Positions 36,774 through 48,100 of a stretch of 64,000 nt of DNA are shown here, piece after piece. Position 1 is the stretch's first letter; the number at the start of each line of letters is the position of its first letter. The notes under the pieces were generated by a model. That model was not told the origin of the DNA, did not search any database, and saw nothing but the letters and a program-made list of their open reading frames with translations. Both the position numbers and the translations under genes were made by a program. The stretch is from NCBI GenBank assembly GCA_039881145.1, contig JAYKKI010000061.1, positions 9,770,001 to 9,834,000 on the forward strand, given 5' to 3'. Origin of the DNA: Druceiella hillmani. Lineage: Eukaryota; Arthropoda; Insecta; Lepidoptera; Hepialidae.

Positions 36774-36948
36774 GTAAAAAAAGGAAATTTATGTGCAGTG
36801 GCAGTTTAATAAATAACAAATACGTACTCGCTCCGCTCACTGCATCGATTCGATGCTTGATGTGGTGCGTATAGGCGAACACGATATTCGTAAACATAAA
36901 GACTGTGTCACTTTCCTCGGGAAAGAACAATGTGCTGATAAAGTTCAG
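36774..36948 (+). pseudogene. Exon relic: catalytic His region
   Basis: After TATCAG the phase-1 frame reads [20 protein letters not shown] one-base deletion then breaks the TAAHC motif, and in the shifted frame [20 protein letters not shown], then [17 protein letters not shown], runs to the GTTAGT donor. The exon is 175 bp against 176 bp in the intact paralogue, exactly the lost base. Without repair of phase this exon cannot encode the catalytic His loop. Confidence 0.9.
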
Positions 36949-39185
36949 GTTAGTAGCTCAAGTTAATATGTCTAAAAATGATCATTTCTTTTTTTCATAA
37001 TTATTATGATTTGGTGAATTGTTAGTATTTAAAATATTAAAAAAAACACTGCAGACTTAGAAACTTAAGAGTGCAAATTATTACGAGTGCGGAAAATCAG
37101 AATGCAATAAGTGTGAAATATTTTACAGAAGGTACGATTCAAACTATTCCTAAATAGATATCAGTTAGGGTACGGTAGTGTTGTGTTTAAAAAACGTTAG
37201 ACTTCGCATAAAACAATTCTTTTGCATTTATTTATTATTTTAAAATTTTTAATTTTGTGACACTCGTTTATTTTACTTGTTCATTTATTTTTTTGCGTAG
37301 AGTTTTGGCAACAAATGCAGTTTTCACACCTACGTTATTCAATGAAGGTAATAAACATAATAAATTCAGTAACAATACGACATATGACCATGATACATTT
37401 CATGGAGTTTTCTCTCATTCAATACAAACAAAGCACATTCCGGTGCAACCACGACCAGGTGGTTGAATAGTTGTACACCGAATAAAACTACAACTACTCG
37501 AAGGCAAGTAGTTATCAGGTATGAGAAGAAAGAGTTTTTCCAATATATTACCGTACACAATTTTTTCAAACAACAATCGGAAATAAAATTTCGCGAAACT
37601 TATCTTCTGTGCTGCAACGTATAGTAACTCAGCACACCCAACAGAAATTCGACAGGAAATGGAAAAAGGAAGTAACCATATCGTCTCATGCACAAATGTA
37701 GAAGAAATATTTTTTGATACGTACAATCGTAAGATTATATTTAGTTTAACGTGGACTCCAAATCATAGAGCATCTGAAATTCGAACTCTGCCGATTTGTA
37801 ATCGCCTAAAATAATAATCAGACGCAAAATTATCTACTAGTATGTACTGCCGTCAATACACAAGATAAGAAGAGACGAAACGTAGAAATGAGAGAGAAGA
37901 AGCATAAAGGTGGAAGAAAGATTCTGGTTTCGCGAAGGCAATTTAATAAAATAGTATTACCTGTGGGATCAAATGCCTTCAAATAATTGTCGAAATCCGA
38001 AACGTCGACTTAAAAACCGACGTAAGCCTGATAGGATTTGATGAATAATGCGAAATTGGTAACAGTCGAACGTTCAGCGCGATATTCGTATTGCTCGCCA
38101 CAAATATGACTTTGTTACGTAAAATATGTGCTGCAATGTAATGCAAAATCTTATGAGTTGACCGGCGTAAAGAGGATCGCAATCAGCTGAAGGGTAGATC
38201 CTTCAGATGAGGTACCGCCCTTAGATAAATGTGTTACGCGAGTAATAGAATCAACATTTCATCGCTAGTTGATATTGCTGTAATAAATATATGTTTAAGA
38301 TTTGTGTTTAATATTATTGGGTTAAAGATTTGTTTAGATAAATGTAATGCATTGGATTGAATAAAAATATTAGTGCAAGCTATCAGTAAATATCAGGACC
38401 TATTGATCTCTTCATGGGAATATTTGCATAAATGTTATTTAGATGATTTTGTTAAAATATTTCATAATTTCCAAAATTATATTAAATAATTCATTAATAT
38501 GAGCCATGAAAATTAAAATAATGAATTCCAGGAATCCCAGGTACCCTAATGCATACTACGGCAGGTTTATAAAATGATGTTTGAGGGAGTGTGTCTATCT
38601 AGTTTTACTCTGTCCAGCAGCTACTTGAACCTGTATGCGTAATTGTTTATTTGAACTAATATGTAATTTTAACAGCAGTTATTTTAAACAATCCAAATAA
38701 AAAAATTCAATCGATTGAGATCTTATTACAGCTGTGGCCACAATATTGATTCAAGACGACCTATTCATATTTCTGGATGGCTTATGTTCTGGTGCTGTTT
38801 TACCTTATGTCTCATAATGTGCGGGGCATCCTCATTTTGATGCCTCATCTGCCGTCTCTGTATGCACGATATGATTTCTAGTTGGTAAATCGTTTTCAGA
38901 AAACTGTAAATAATTCTGCTTTTGGCAATTCAAATGGGATTATCAGTGACGACTTAGGATCTTCGTCTAGTCATTAATTACAATTTATTTTTGGAAACGA
39001 AATTCTGGTATAGTGTGGAGATTATCCAGTTGATATGCATACTGTGTAGATTATGCATATTAAAACATTGATATCTTCCTTATGGTGACTCGTCATTTTA
39101 GGGTTATTTGTTGAAAACATTTTGATTACTTTCTGCAATATTCATCAGCAAAAATTAACTCCTAGAATTTTGGTCACTCATCAAA
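36949..39185. other. Pseudogene intron DNA, nothing recognised
   Basis: Some stretches (37400-38250) are less AT-rich and look formerly coding, with frames up to 103 codons, but no family motif could be read. The catalytic Asp exon was searched for here and not found. Confidence 0.45.
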
Positions 39186-39187
39186 AT

Positions 39188-39891
39188 TTACAATTCAAAA
39201 AATGATTGTCTATGAAAACCCCTTTCAGCCGACGTTAGTAAGGTTATTTGAGTCTTCCCTCGGTGTCGAATTACTTCCGGAGTTTTACTTTGGACAACTA
39301 TCAGGCCGGATTCTTCTACGTTGTAGATACGACATAGCGGATAGTTATTTTTCTCGTATATTTCTTCCAGAAATCGAAAAAAGTTGTCGACGTTTTCTTT
39401 GTTAAACCCAATCGTTCTAGCAAATGATGTTCCTGTAGGTCTTTTAACTGACAGTTTATCTTTGTGACGTTTCGGAAATAGCCTTAACCATGTTTTTCGT
39501 CCTATGCCAGACAGGGAAGGGATTTTGCAAGTGGTTACATGTTGCCAACATAATTGCAATTCTGCGAAGATCTGTCCTCCTCGATCCATGAAATTTGCTT
39601 TCCATCGTCAAAATATAACGTATTAAAATATTTAATACAATATATTTTGACGATGAAAAGCAAATTTAATGGATTGACCCAACACTGTTATTCTATCTAA
39701 TGTCGCGGAAGTTGCTTCTTCAGGAGTAAGTTCAGTTTTAAGGCTTAAGTGTTGCAAAGACGTTCTTGGTACATTGAAGCTTTTTGCTCTTTTAAGGTAC
39801 CCATTTTCTTCTCGCGAATCAATTTAATGGCTTTCATTATTTTTTCTTCATTCCAATTTTTCCTTTGTTCTTTTGGTTGTGTAGGCGACAT
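39188..39891 (-). pseudogene. Pogo/Tigger-like transposase relic
   Basis: Minus strand from ATG at 39891: MSPTQPKEQRKNWNEEKIMK, then AIKLIREKKMGTLKEQKA, the Psq-type HTH of pogo transposases. A frameshift gives SLQHLSLKTELTPEEATSAT. After a palindrome (39586-39672) the frame resumes with KTWLRLFPKRHKDKLSVKRP, then TSFARTIGFNKENVDNFFRF (the CENP-B-like DNA-binding part). Then come YNVEESGLIVVQ (the first catalytic Asp block, NVDETG, with Asp-Glu changed to Glu-Glu) and TSAERG. The rest of the DDE domain is missing. Inactive, and sits in an intron of the protease pseudogene. Confidence 0.87.
39586..39672. repeat. Inverted repeat inside the pogo relic
   Basis: Arms of about 31-32 bp (CCATGAAATTTGCTTTCCAT and onward) flank an AT-rich loop of about 24 bases, interrupting the transposase frame. 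Probably an inverted duplication. Confidence 0.88.
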
Positions 39892-40262
39892 TCTGAACAA
39901 ATAATGTGAATAAACTTTAGAAACAAAAGTCTGACTACCTAAGTAGCAGTGCCTTAATATGGATTAGTCCAAATTTAGGACCATAGTCATGGCCTGTTTG
40001 AAATTACTGTCTTAAATAAACTTGACTTCGTAGTTTACATGTTATACATCACAAGCAATTAATCTATCACAAAACATGAAATTAACCATATATTCTACAA
40101 ATCAAACTTATGGTTACAGTACTTAGACCTAATTTTCATCAATAAAATAACATATGTTTACGTACCTTTGAAAGTTTTTACGAGCTAGAGTGAATGCGAT
40201 GTTAGCGTGAATGAATGTTTTAGAGAAATATTACTAACCCAAATTAAAGCTTTTATAAATAC

Positions 40263-40263
<1 letters not shown>

Positions 40264-40303
<40 letters not shown>

Positions 40304-40310
40304 TATATAT
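40264..40310. repeat. (AT)n microsatellite
   Basis: About 45 bp of AT in a pseudogene intron. Confidence 0.93.
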
Positions 40311-40842
40311 ACACATATTATATATAAATAGTATTGAACGAATTAACGTTGATGATGTGAATTTTTGCACATCCTGAAAATTTGAGATTGTCATTATCTG
40401 ATGCTGATACTAAAGTTAAATGCATAGAATATATTAAATAATTATATGTATATACTTTAATTTGAGAAATGATTTATCACGTTTATTATGAGTTAGACAG
40501 AGAAACATCAAGTTACATTAAATTTAATATATATACTCCAAATAGTAGACTCCAATTTTTCTTCAATCGGAATGAAAAACTAAAAAAGTAAATGGAAAAT
40601 AAACCTATAAAAATTCTCTAGGTATAACAAAAACTTAATGCATAACTAACATTTTTAAATGTCGCATGCATCCAAATTAACAAAAACTTCAAATAGGCCC
40701 AAAATATAGAAATTATAGTGAAGTCTCTTTATAGATTTTTAAAAACTTACCTACCAGCACCAAGCGGAGTAAAGTCAATAGAATAAAAGCAAAAAGAATT
40801 TGAAAATATATTATATTTACCTGTAATTTTTAAATATTCCAG

Positions 40843-41018
40843 AAAATGCAAGACCTGTGTGCCTACCCACAAACTACGACATGAAGAACCTTGACTTGAC
40901 AGACTTCAATGTGGTTGCTTCTGGCTGGGGTATCGCGGAGAACGGTTCTACGTCGGACGTACTTAGAAAAGTCAATCGTGCCAGTTGTTAACAACAAAAA
41001 TTGCAAGACCAAACACCG
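40843..41018 (+). pseudogene. Exon relic: pre-Ser region of protease
   Basis: The frame ENARPVCLPTNYDMKNLDLT, then FNVVASGWGIAENGSTSDVL, matches the intact paralogue exon at 46361-46538, including PVCLP and the SGWG motif. One extra A after RKV shifts the frame, after which IVPVVNNKNCKTKHR runs to the GTAAGA donor. Phases 1 (start) and 2 (end) match the paralogue. Confidence 0.92.
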
Positions 41019-41857
41019 GTAAGACGAGAGCATTAGAACCCTTTTTGATATAAATGATAAGTCTGTTCTCTGTTATTTCACAAAATTTATACATATGTTA
41101 AAGAATACCAATATAATTTTAGTTTTTCGTAATTTTTGCAAAAATTTTTGTAGATTATTTTCAAAAATGTTTGGTTAGTTATCATTAACAAATTAAATTC
41201 AAAATCAAATTAGCTTTTCAATATATTGTATACCAGTTTTATTTTTTTAAATACACCATATTATTTCAAGATTTTTTTTTAAATTTAGTCGAGGTAGGTA
41301 AAAGAGTCAAGCGTCTCACACAAATTCTTAAGGATTATTTAATGCAATAAGTAGTGATAGATTAATTTTGACAAAAAGTTAGCTAAAAATTCTAAATTAA
41401 AATGCCAAAAATAGTTGAAAAATGTAATTAATTATTGTGAAAAAATATATTCAAAACTAATTGAATGCTAAACTAAAAAAAATCGAAATATTATCTCAAA
41501 GATACAAATATTGTTGTTGAAAAATATCGTTGATATGATCATTGTAACATTTTATGTGAAAAATATGGATTATAATTTAACACTACTCCAGTTGCAAAAG
41601 GGTTAGATAGTAACTGAATCTCTCTGACTACGATTCAGATGCTTATGTGATATAATGTTTTTTTTATTCTCTGTCATTATTGCTATCAATACATTTAATT
41701 TCTTTGCGAAGGGTTATAAGCTGTCTGTGCTGCAAGACGCAATATACTATGTAACTTTATTTTATTTATTATTTAAAATATTCTGTTTATTTAGCTCTTC
41801 GTGTCGTCGGCGAGTATTGAGTTATCGATATCGTAGTTAAATAATTTACATTTTCAG

Positions 41858-42083
41858 ATACCTAACTTCAAAAAAAACTCTGCGCCGGATATCCCGGAAG
41901 GGACACCTGCAACGGTGACTCAGGGGGCCCCTTGTTAGTCCCCAATTAGTCGAAAAAGACTTAGTTTATGTACAATTTGAAATTGTGAGCTACGGCAATA
42001 AGAAATGCGGTGGATTTAAACACGGTATTTACACCAGGGTCACAGAGTACATGGACTGGATATTGGAAAATTTGGAGCTGTAA
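41858..42083 (+). pseudogene. Exon relic: catalytic Ser region of protease
   Basis: After TTTTCAG, a poly-A run carries a frameshift. The frame then reads LCAGYPGRDTCNGDSGGPLL, with the catalytic Ser, and an Asp six residues before it, the trypsin-type primary specificity site. VPN is followed by a stop (TAG), and a further one-base shift restores DLVYVQFEIVSYGNKKCGGF, then YTRVTEYMDWILENLEL-stop at 42083. An AATAAA signal lies at 42097. Confidence 0.93.
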
Positions 42084-42835
42084 AATAAGAATTTAAAATA
42101 AAAACTTATGTGCATAAATTAATTTTTTCTTAAAAAAATGTGTTGTTTCATCATTAGTTTATATCGATTATTTGCATGAATATAATCTTTATTATAATAA
42201 TATAAGTAATAGGTTTGATAAGGATGGCTTAGGTTTTAAATCCTGGAATCTTCTAAAAACTCATGCTTCTCTCAGGTACATATGGGAAGGCGCGTAGTCT
42301 TGGTGACACAAAATGTTCTCGGTGCTTGGTGACTTTTCCCAGATTGTTTAAGGAATCATTTGTAAAGCAGAGATTAATAATTATTTTAACATATTAACAT
42401 TTGTCCAGCATAAAACATGCATATGCCTACAAAATGGTTAAAAATAACTCTTATTTTTGGCTTAAATTTAATTGTTGTTTTGATGAGAAACGTCGTAATT
42501 TTCGGAAAATATTGGTGAATCTACATTAACTTGAAGACCTAATTAACGAAAGGCACTTTGAATTTAATTGTAGTCTCATATTATCATGGTTTCGGACCTC
42601 AAATGGAAAGCTTGTAAGACCTCTCATATATAAGATCTACGTCCGTTCATCACAGCCATTTTTCTTGGAAACAGTTTGAAGTTGAAACTGTAAATTGATT
42701 GTAATGATAAAGCATACCAATCGACATATATTTCATTATATATTAAAAACAAAAAGGCGTGTAACATAGCAACATATAACACTCTAAAATATGTATATGT
42801 AAACTATAGCGGGGGGGTAATTTATAAGACTATAT
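42084..42835. other. Intergenic DNA 3' of the pseudogene
   Basis: No gene or element recognised. Includes the likely polyadenylation signal of the former gene (42097-42102). Confidence 0.5.
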
Positions 42836-42844
42836 ATTTTCACA

Positions 42845-43119
42845 ATTAAATGAAACTACGTGATGTAGTATTATTTCTACTTTCTTTAATTTATTTACCA
42901 CGACCTAGGTTTCGTTGTATTACAACATCTTCAGGTGAAATATTAGCAAAGATATTAGCAGAGATCTTTGCTAATATCCCACCTGAAGATGTTGTAATAC
43001 AACGAAACCTAGGTCGTGGTAAAGAAATTAAATTAAGTAGAAATAATACTATATCACATAGTTTCATTTAATTGTGAGTAATGAATTTCTACAAAATTAA
43101 CGCCAAATATATTCAATAA
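42845..43119. mobile_element. Head-to-head Penelope 3' fragments with two hammerhead-like folds
   Basis: 42845-42953 is the inverse and 42961-43119 the direct copy of the Penelope 3' block. Together they form a long inverted repeat centred near 42957. The plus-strand fold (42978-43020) and the minus-strand fold (42937-42896) both have CTGAAGA, stem II GTTGT/ACAAC, GAAA, ACC-ta-GGT and C, with GTGG pairing to CCAC for the plus copy. A 73-codon frame across it is an artefact of the palindrome. Inverted terminal copies are a known habit of Penelope-like elements. Confidence 0.8.
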
Positions 43120-44262
43120 ACTATATATTTTGTTAAACTTTTCATATCATGTGAGACATAAATTGAAAGAGTAAGTTACAAGCATTTAAAACTTTAATTT
43201 TAATTATTAATTTTATATGTGATGACTTCAGAGATGTTATTAAAAATATTCCAAAAAAATTTATTGGAAACTATTTAACGTGGAAGTTTGGAATTTTGCC
43301 TAACGATAAAGCATATTATCCTGTATATAATTTAAGAGTTGTAATAACGCTGTTAATAATTACTGTTATTTGTTGTTAATAACGCTGATAGTAACATACT
43401 GTGCTATTTCGTAATAGATTATATGCAGCAGAAACATGTGGTTAAAGATATCTAGCTTGCAGGTAGTTTTTCATAAATGACTGTTATTGGAATGTATGTA
43501 TCCAATGGACGCTTAATAAATTTGAATGCATCCAAACAAAGAAAAGACTTCAGAGTCAATTAATATTGATGATTCTCTTTCTTATGATTTTGTTCAACAA
43601 ATTGAAAATGAAATTATATATAGAGTTGGTGATTTTTCTAATTTACACGAAAGAAAAAAAAAACGTAAATATTTATAAATATGTTATAAAACTTCTTTTC
43701 TTAAGGCATTTTACTACGATAAAATTATAAATGTGTCTAAAATTTTCTAATATTTGAAATATTCAACATAAACTTAAACTAATATAATCGGTAGGAGTCG
43801 GTCAATTCAATTTAGAAATAATTACAAATAATGAATTCCAACTAGTCGTTATCCATTGTGTGAGCTGCGTGCAGGTTCAGTTCGCGCAAGAGAATATTTA
43901 ATTACTTCAGGAATTTTAAGTAAATAAGGAATAAAACCGATCGTGGACGTTTTAAGTGCTGAGGTAAGGTTTCTATATCATACATTTAATACCTTAACAT
44001 GCTTTATTATTTTACTATTAAAATTGTATTTTTTTTTCCGGTATCAGTTTCATTTTTTATAATAAAATATAATTTTTTCAATTATGGCACATAGAAAGAA
44101 ATTGTGGTAATAGGTTTTCATAACAGAAGTAATTTTTTTGGATGTTTCGGTATGTTTGTTTTCATTTGGTATTCTTAGAAGGGGAAATGAAAACAATCCT
44201 AAAATACCTAAAATACTGGGAAAAATATGCCGTAAGTCTGTATTTTATTATATATATATATA

Positions 44263-44314
<52 letters not shown>

Positions 44315-44860
44315 TAAATTGAAATTAAAATATTATTTTCTATTATTGAATTTTCTTAATGAAACGAGCATATCGGTACAATAAATATATAACTATTAAC
44401 GTTTATAAATATAACTTTCCATTACTTTCTTTTAAATTTTTGTTGAGACTGATATCGGTTTAAATAATATTTTATTTTAATTTTTATTGTTACTTTCTCA
44501 TTAAACTATGTATTTTCCCCCATTAGTAATTAAATAAACCTTTCAACTATCTGAATACAAAATTAGAAGAATTGTCCAGAAGATATAAAAAAATCGGTTT
44601 AAACCTGATAGATTTTTGAAGTAAGAAACGTTATGAAAGAATCCAAACTTATTTGATATATCATGCAAATTATTAGTTTTTCATGTGTTCATATAAATGT
44701 ATTAAAATCAGTAAAAATGTCAAACATAACAATTAAATATTTCATTATATTCGCTCTTGACGTTCTGTTCGTGCGTCTGCGTTTTGCCATATTATTAAAA
44801 TTCAGATTATTCTCAGATAGAAGTGTTTTCAACTCCACATATTATGAATTAGATGATGCT
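43120..44860. other. Intergenic DNA between convergent protease genes
   Basis: No gene recognised. Holds an (AT)n tract at 44249-44310. Confidence 0.5.
44249..44310. repeat. (AT)n microsatellite
   Basis: About 62 bp of AT with one TCT interruption. Confidence 0.93.
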
Positions 44861-44865
44861 GAGAG

Positions 44866-44871
44866 TTTAAT
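44866..44871 (-). terminator. Possible polyadenylation signal of the CLIP protease gene
   Basis: ATTAAA on the minus strand, 45 bases after the stop codon. A common variant signal, but weak evidence in AT-rich DNA. Confidence 0.35.
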
Positions 44872-44915
44872 GCAAAAATGTGCATCAATTATGCTTTTTA
44901 GTTTTAGAAACAGAT

Positions 44916-45168
44916 TTAAGGCTTCATGTTGTCCAAAATCCAATCTAAATATTTTGTGATCTTCGTGTAAACCCCTGGCGTACCCATTGCGCAGATATCG
45001 GTCCCGTAGCTGACTATGCCGTACTGAACGTAGCGCACCTTGCCATCATAGAGTGCGTGATAAATTAGTGGTCCTCCGGAGTCGCCTTTGCACGAGTCTT
45101 TGCCTTCTGCACCGGCGCATATTTTGTGGTCACTTATATGTAAATTTGCATCTGACAATTTATCGTGC
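44916..45168 (-). CDS. Exon: catalytic Ser region and C-terminus
   Basis: After TTTTCAG, encodes [20 protein letters not shown], then [18 protein letters not shown], then [20 protein letters not shown] and [22 protein letters not shown]. The triad Ser, the Asp at the base of the specificity pocket and the closing amphipathic helix are intact. Confidence 0.95.
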
Positions 45169-48100
45169 CTGAAAATTGTTATTAATTGCTTATTATAAAA
45201 TTAAAGTAACGGAAGATCTATACGCGATAATGTTCCAAGTCAAACTCAAACCATAAACTGGTAATTTATTAAAGGTAATTTCTTAAGTTTGGTCTGGCAA
45301 TAATTAAATCTTAACAAATGATTCTTTAAGTGCTTAGCGACACCCAAAACTTCGTTTCCCTGGGTAAAACTAGAGAGGTAGGTTAGACTTAATATAATTG
45401 TCATCATTCTCATAACCCCATATAAATTATGTGCAAATATCTGCTCGTTTAAAAAATATGGACCCAAATATAGTTTATTTTGACATCAATCAATGAATTA
45501 TCCATTAAAATACATAGAGCATTTTTTTTCATTATCTAAAATTTTCAAATTTATCAAAAATAGATCTAAGGTATCAAATAAGGAGATTTGCTTTAAAATT
45601 GTACCTCCAAATTTGAAATTATGCACGGAATATTGTAGTACAGTAAAATGGATTCAAAATATTTTCAGTCCATTTTTATCTAATATATATTATATGTTTT
45701 ATGGTGTTATATTGATTTGTTTGTTGTTAATTACTTTCCAGTTATAAAACTATTTCAGTGTACTTTACGTTCTATTCTTGCGAAGTTGGCCTGTAATTTT
45801 CAATATCGTTGCAATTTTAAATATCACTATTTTAGGCATTTTAGTATTGCTTAAATTTCTTCGTAATAGATGATAGTTTGATTAATCTTTAGTAACATCC
45901 TTAGTGAATTAAAGCAATATAAAAATGTAAATGTGTTTTGAAAAGAAATCAAAATTCAAAGAAAGTGTAAAACTAATTTTGCTAACTTTGCCAAAAGGTG
46001 AAATTACTCAGCAAAATTATTGATTTGAGAAATATTCAATCCGTACAAAATGCAACAATAACTGCTGGATATTTAAATTTTTGTTTGATAAATTTATACA
46101 ACTTTTAAAATTTACGTAGATTGACAATTTTTCAAGCTAAATCTTAAATATCTGGTTGTTTTTATTATATTTGTGCAGAACTTAACTAGCACTCACCTAA
46201 TTTTGTTTTATGTTCAATATTTATAAATTAAAAAAAACATGTAAAAGTAAAAGGAAATACTTTATATTTTACGACATTTCATTTTATTTGGAATCGAAAA
46301 AATAAAAGGGCAACATTTCACCCACCCACGAGGCACCAATTATGATGAAGTCATACTTACTCATTAAATTTCTTTATGCAGTCACCATTAGGGATTACTT
46401 TTATAGAAACTTTCAGGAGCACATCAGAGGCTCTTTCTTTTTCGGTAAGACCCCATCCGGTAACGTGTACGTCCTGCCCTTCCAATTGAACATTTTGCAA
46501 CGAGTTGTAAATAGGCAGACAAATAGGCTGTGCATTTCCTAAATTATTTTAAAATTAATAAATATTAGAAGCGAAGCCGTTATTTTTTTTAATATTCCAG
46601 TAACTCGAATATTTTATAGCGACAAAATAAAATAAGGCACAATTCTTTGGAATATTATAACCCTGACAAATGAATGTGTAAATGAGCGAGAAAAGTTTAA
46701 TGAAAAAAAAGATAGATTATAAAAATTATCGCAGTTCCTTTTCAAATTAGTACTTAAATATTCAAAGTTTAAAAGTATATGTAGGGTGACTGGTCCAACA
46801 ATGAGGCAGCCAAACTTCAAAGTATCATATCTGCGCTATTTATGGAAGTAGGAATATTTTTTTTATAAAGATAGGACATTTATTTGGCTATAGACAGGTA
46901 TTATTATTTTTTCGATACTAATAATACATTTCCTATAAATTAGCTTTTTTTAAAAAATGGGATTTGTCTAATTGTGTACACAGGGATATATACAATGTGA
47001 CTAGCTATTTTCTACAATGAGACACTTTTTACCATGAGTTTAATTGAAAATGCGTTTTAATTTATAAGTATCATTTATTAAAGTCTTTATAATGTTCGCA
47101 GACAGTTTCTTACATCTTTTAATCAATCGTATTAAATTATAATAAACTTAAAAAATAAAGAACCAAAAACAATTAACTTCTTAAAGGTCATAAAATCAAC
47201 AAAACTTTAATTTATGATAAGTAACGTAACATTAAATTTGGTGTTACACGGACAGGAAAATGTACGTAGAGTTACGGGTTTTTGTTCCATTTACTTGCGG
47301 TGGGGGTAGAATCATTTTAATATCTTTGATATGTATTTCCGCTAATTCCGTTTCTAATGGCATCTTATATTTCATATTCTGTTTTGTTTTCAGTATCAAA
47401 AAACATACACCGTATGTTTCGGTATTTATAACTTCAGTAATTACAGCAGCATAATATATATTAATTCTTTTTGCATTAAATTATACTAAAACATAATCTT
47501 TACATTTTGGCTTTCGATCTAATTTTCTAAACTTTTCATTAACGATAGGGAGATCTTCAGTATCAAAATCTTCTTCTTCTGGCTCGCTAATATCAGACTC
47601 ACTTGAACATATTATTTTAATATTTTCTTCTTCGCTGGTTTCAATATATAATGCAATCTTGACCTTCTTTTATTTTGTTTTTCTCTTTGCAACGCCATCG
47701 TTTATTCCACTAATATTGGTCGTTTCATTGCGTTTGCTGCAGACTTTCTTTAGCTTTCTGTCTTTTATCAGCAATCTGGGACTTCTCTGGTGAATCCGTA
47801 GCAATCATGTTTCTTCCTAGTTTTCGTGGCTTACGTTTTCCAACCCACTGTTCACTTTTCAAAGGTGGCATAAATTCTTTAGGCGATGTAAGTTTGGTCG
47901 TTGTGAATTTGAGCTCAAGTTCTACAGATGCAGTACAGAAAGACTTTCACTATTGCGCGTCACAACGTCTTCAGAAGGAATCTCATCAAACTGTACTGGG
48001 CTTTCAGCATCATTAACATCTGATGGTGGACTAATTCGATTGTGACTCTCTTGGATAGCAAAACTCACAGTATCTTTGGAAGGGATTTTTTTAATCTGTG

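Larger units (their letters stand above)
34649..42083 (+). pseudogene. CLIP-domain trypsin-like serine protease pseudogene
   Basis: Four exon relics lie in order on the + strand: CLIP domain (34649-34785), catalytic His exon (36774-36948), pre-Ser exon (40843-41018) and catalytic Ser exon (41858-42083). Exon lengths, intron phases and conserved residues match the intact minus-strand paralogue, so the two genes share an ancestor. Lesions include one-base frameshifts in the His exon, in the pre-Ser exon and in a poly-A run at the start of the Ser exon, plus a stop and a further frameshift after GDSGGP. Equivalents of paralogue exons 2 (activation site) and 4 (catalytic Asp) were not found. The two genes are tail to tail with about 2.8 kb between stop codons. 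Confidence 0.85.

Noticed and set aside
36949..40842. Catalytic Asp exon of the protease pseudogene
   Set aside because: Searched for NDIxLIRL-like coding on the + strand. None found, so the exon is considered lost.
42850..43071. 73-codon frame
   Set aside because: It runs across a Penelope palindrome and mirrors itself. No protein resemblance.
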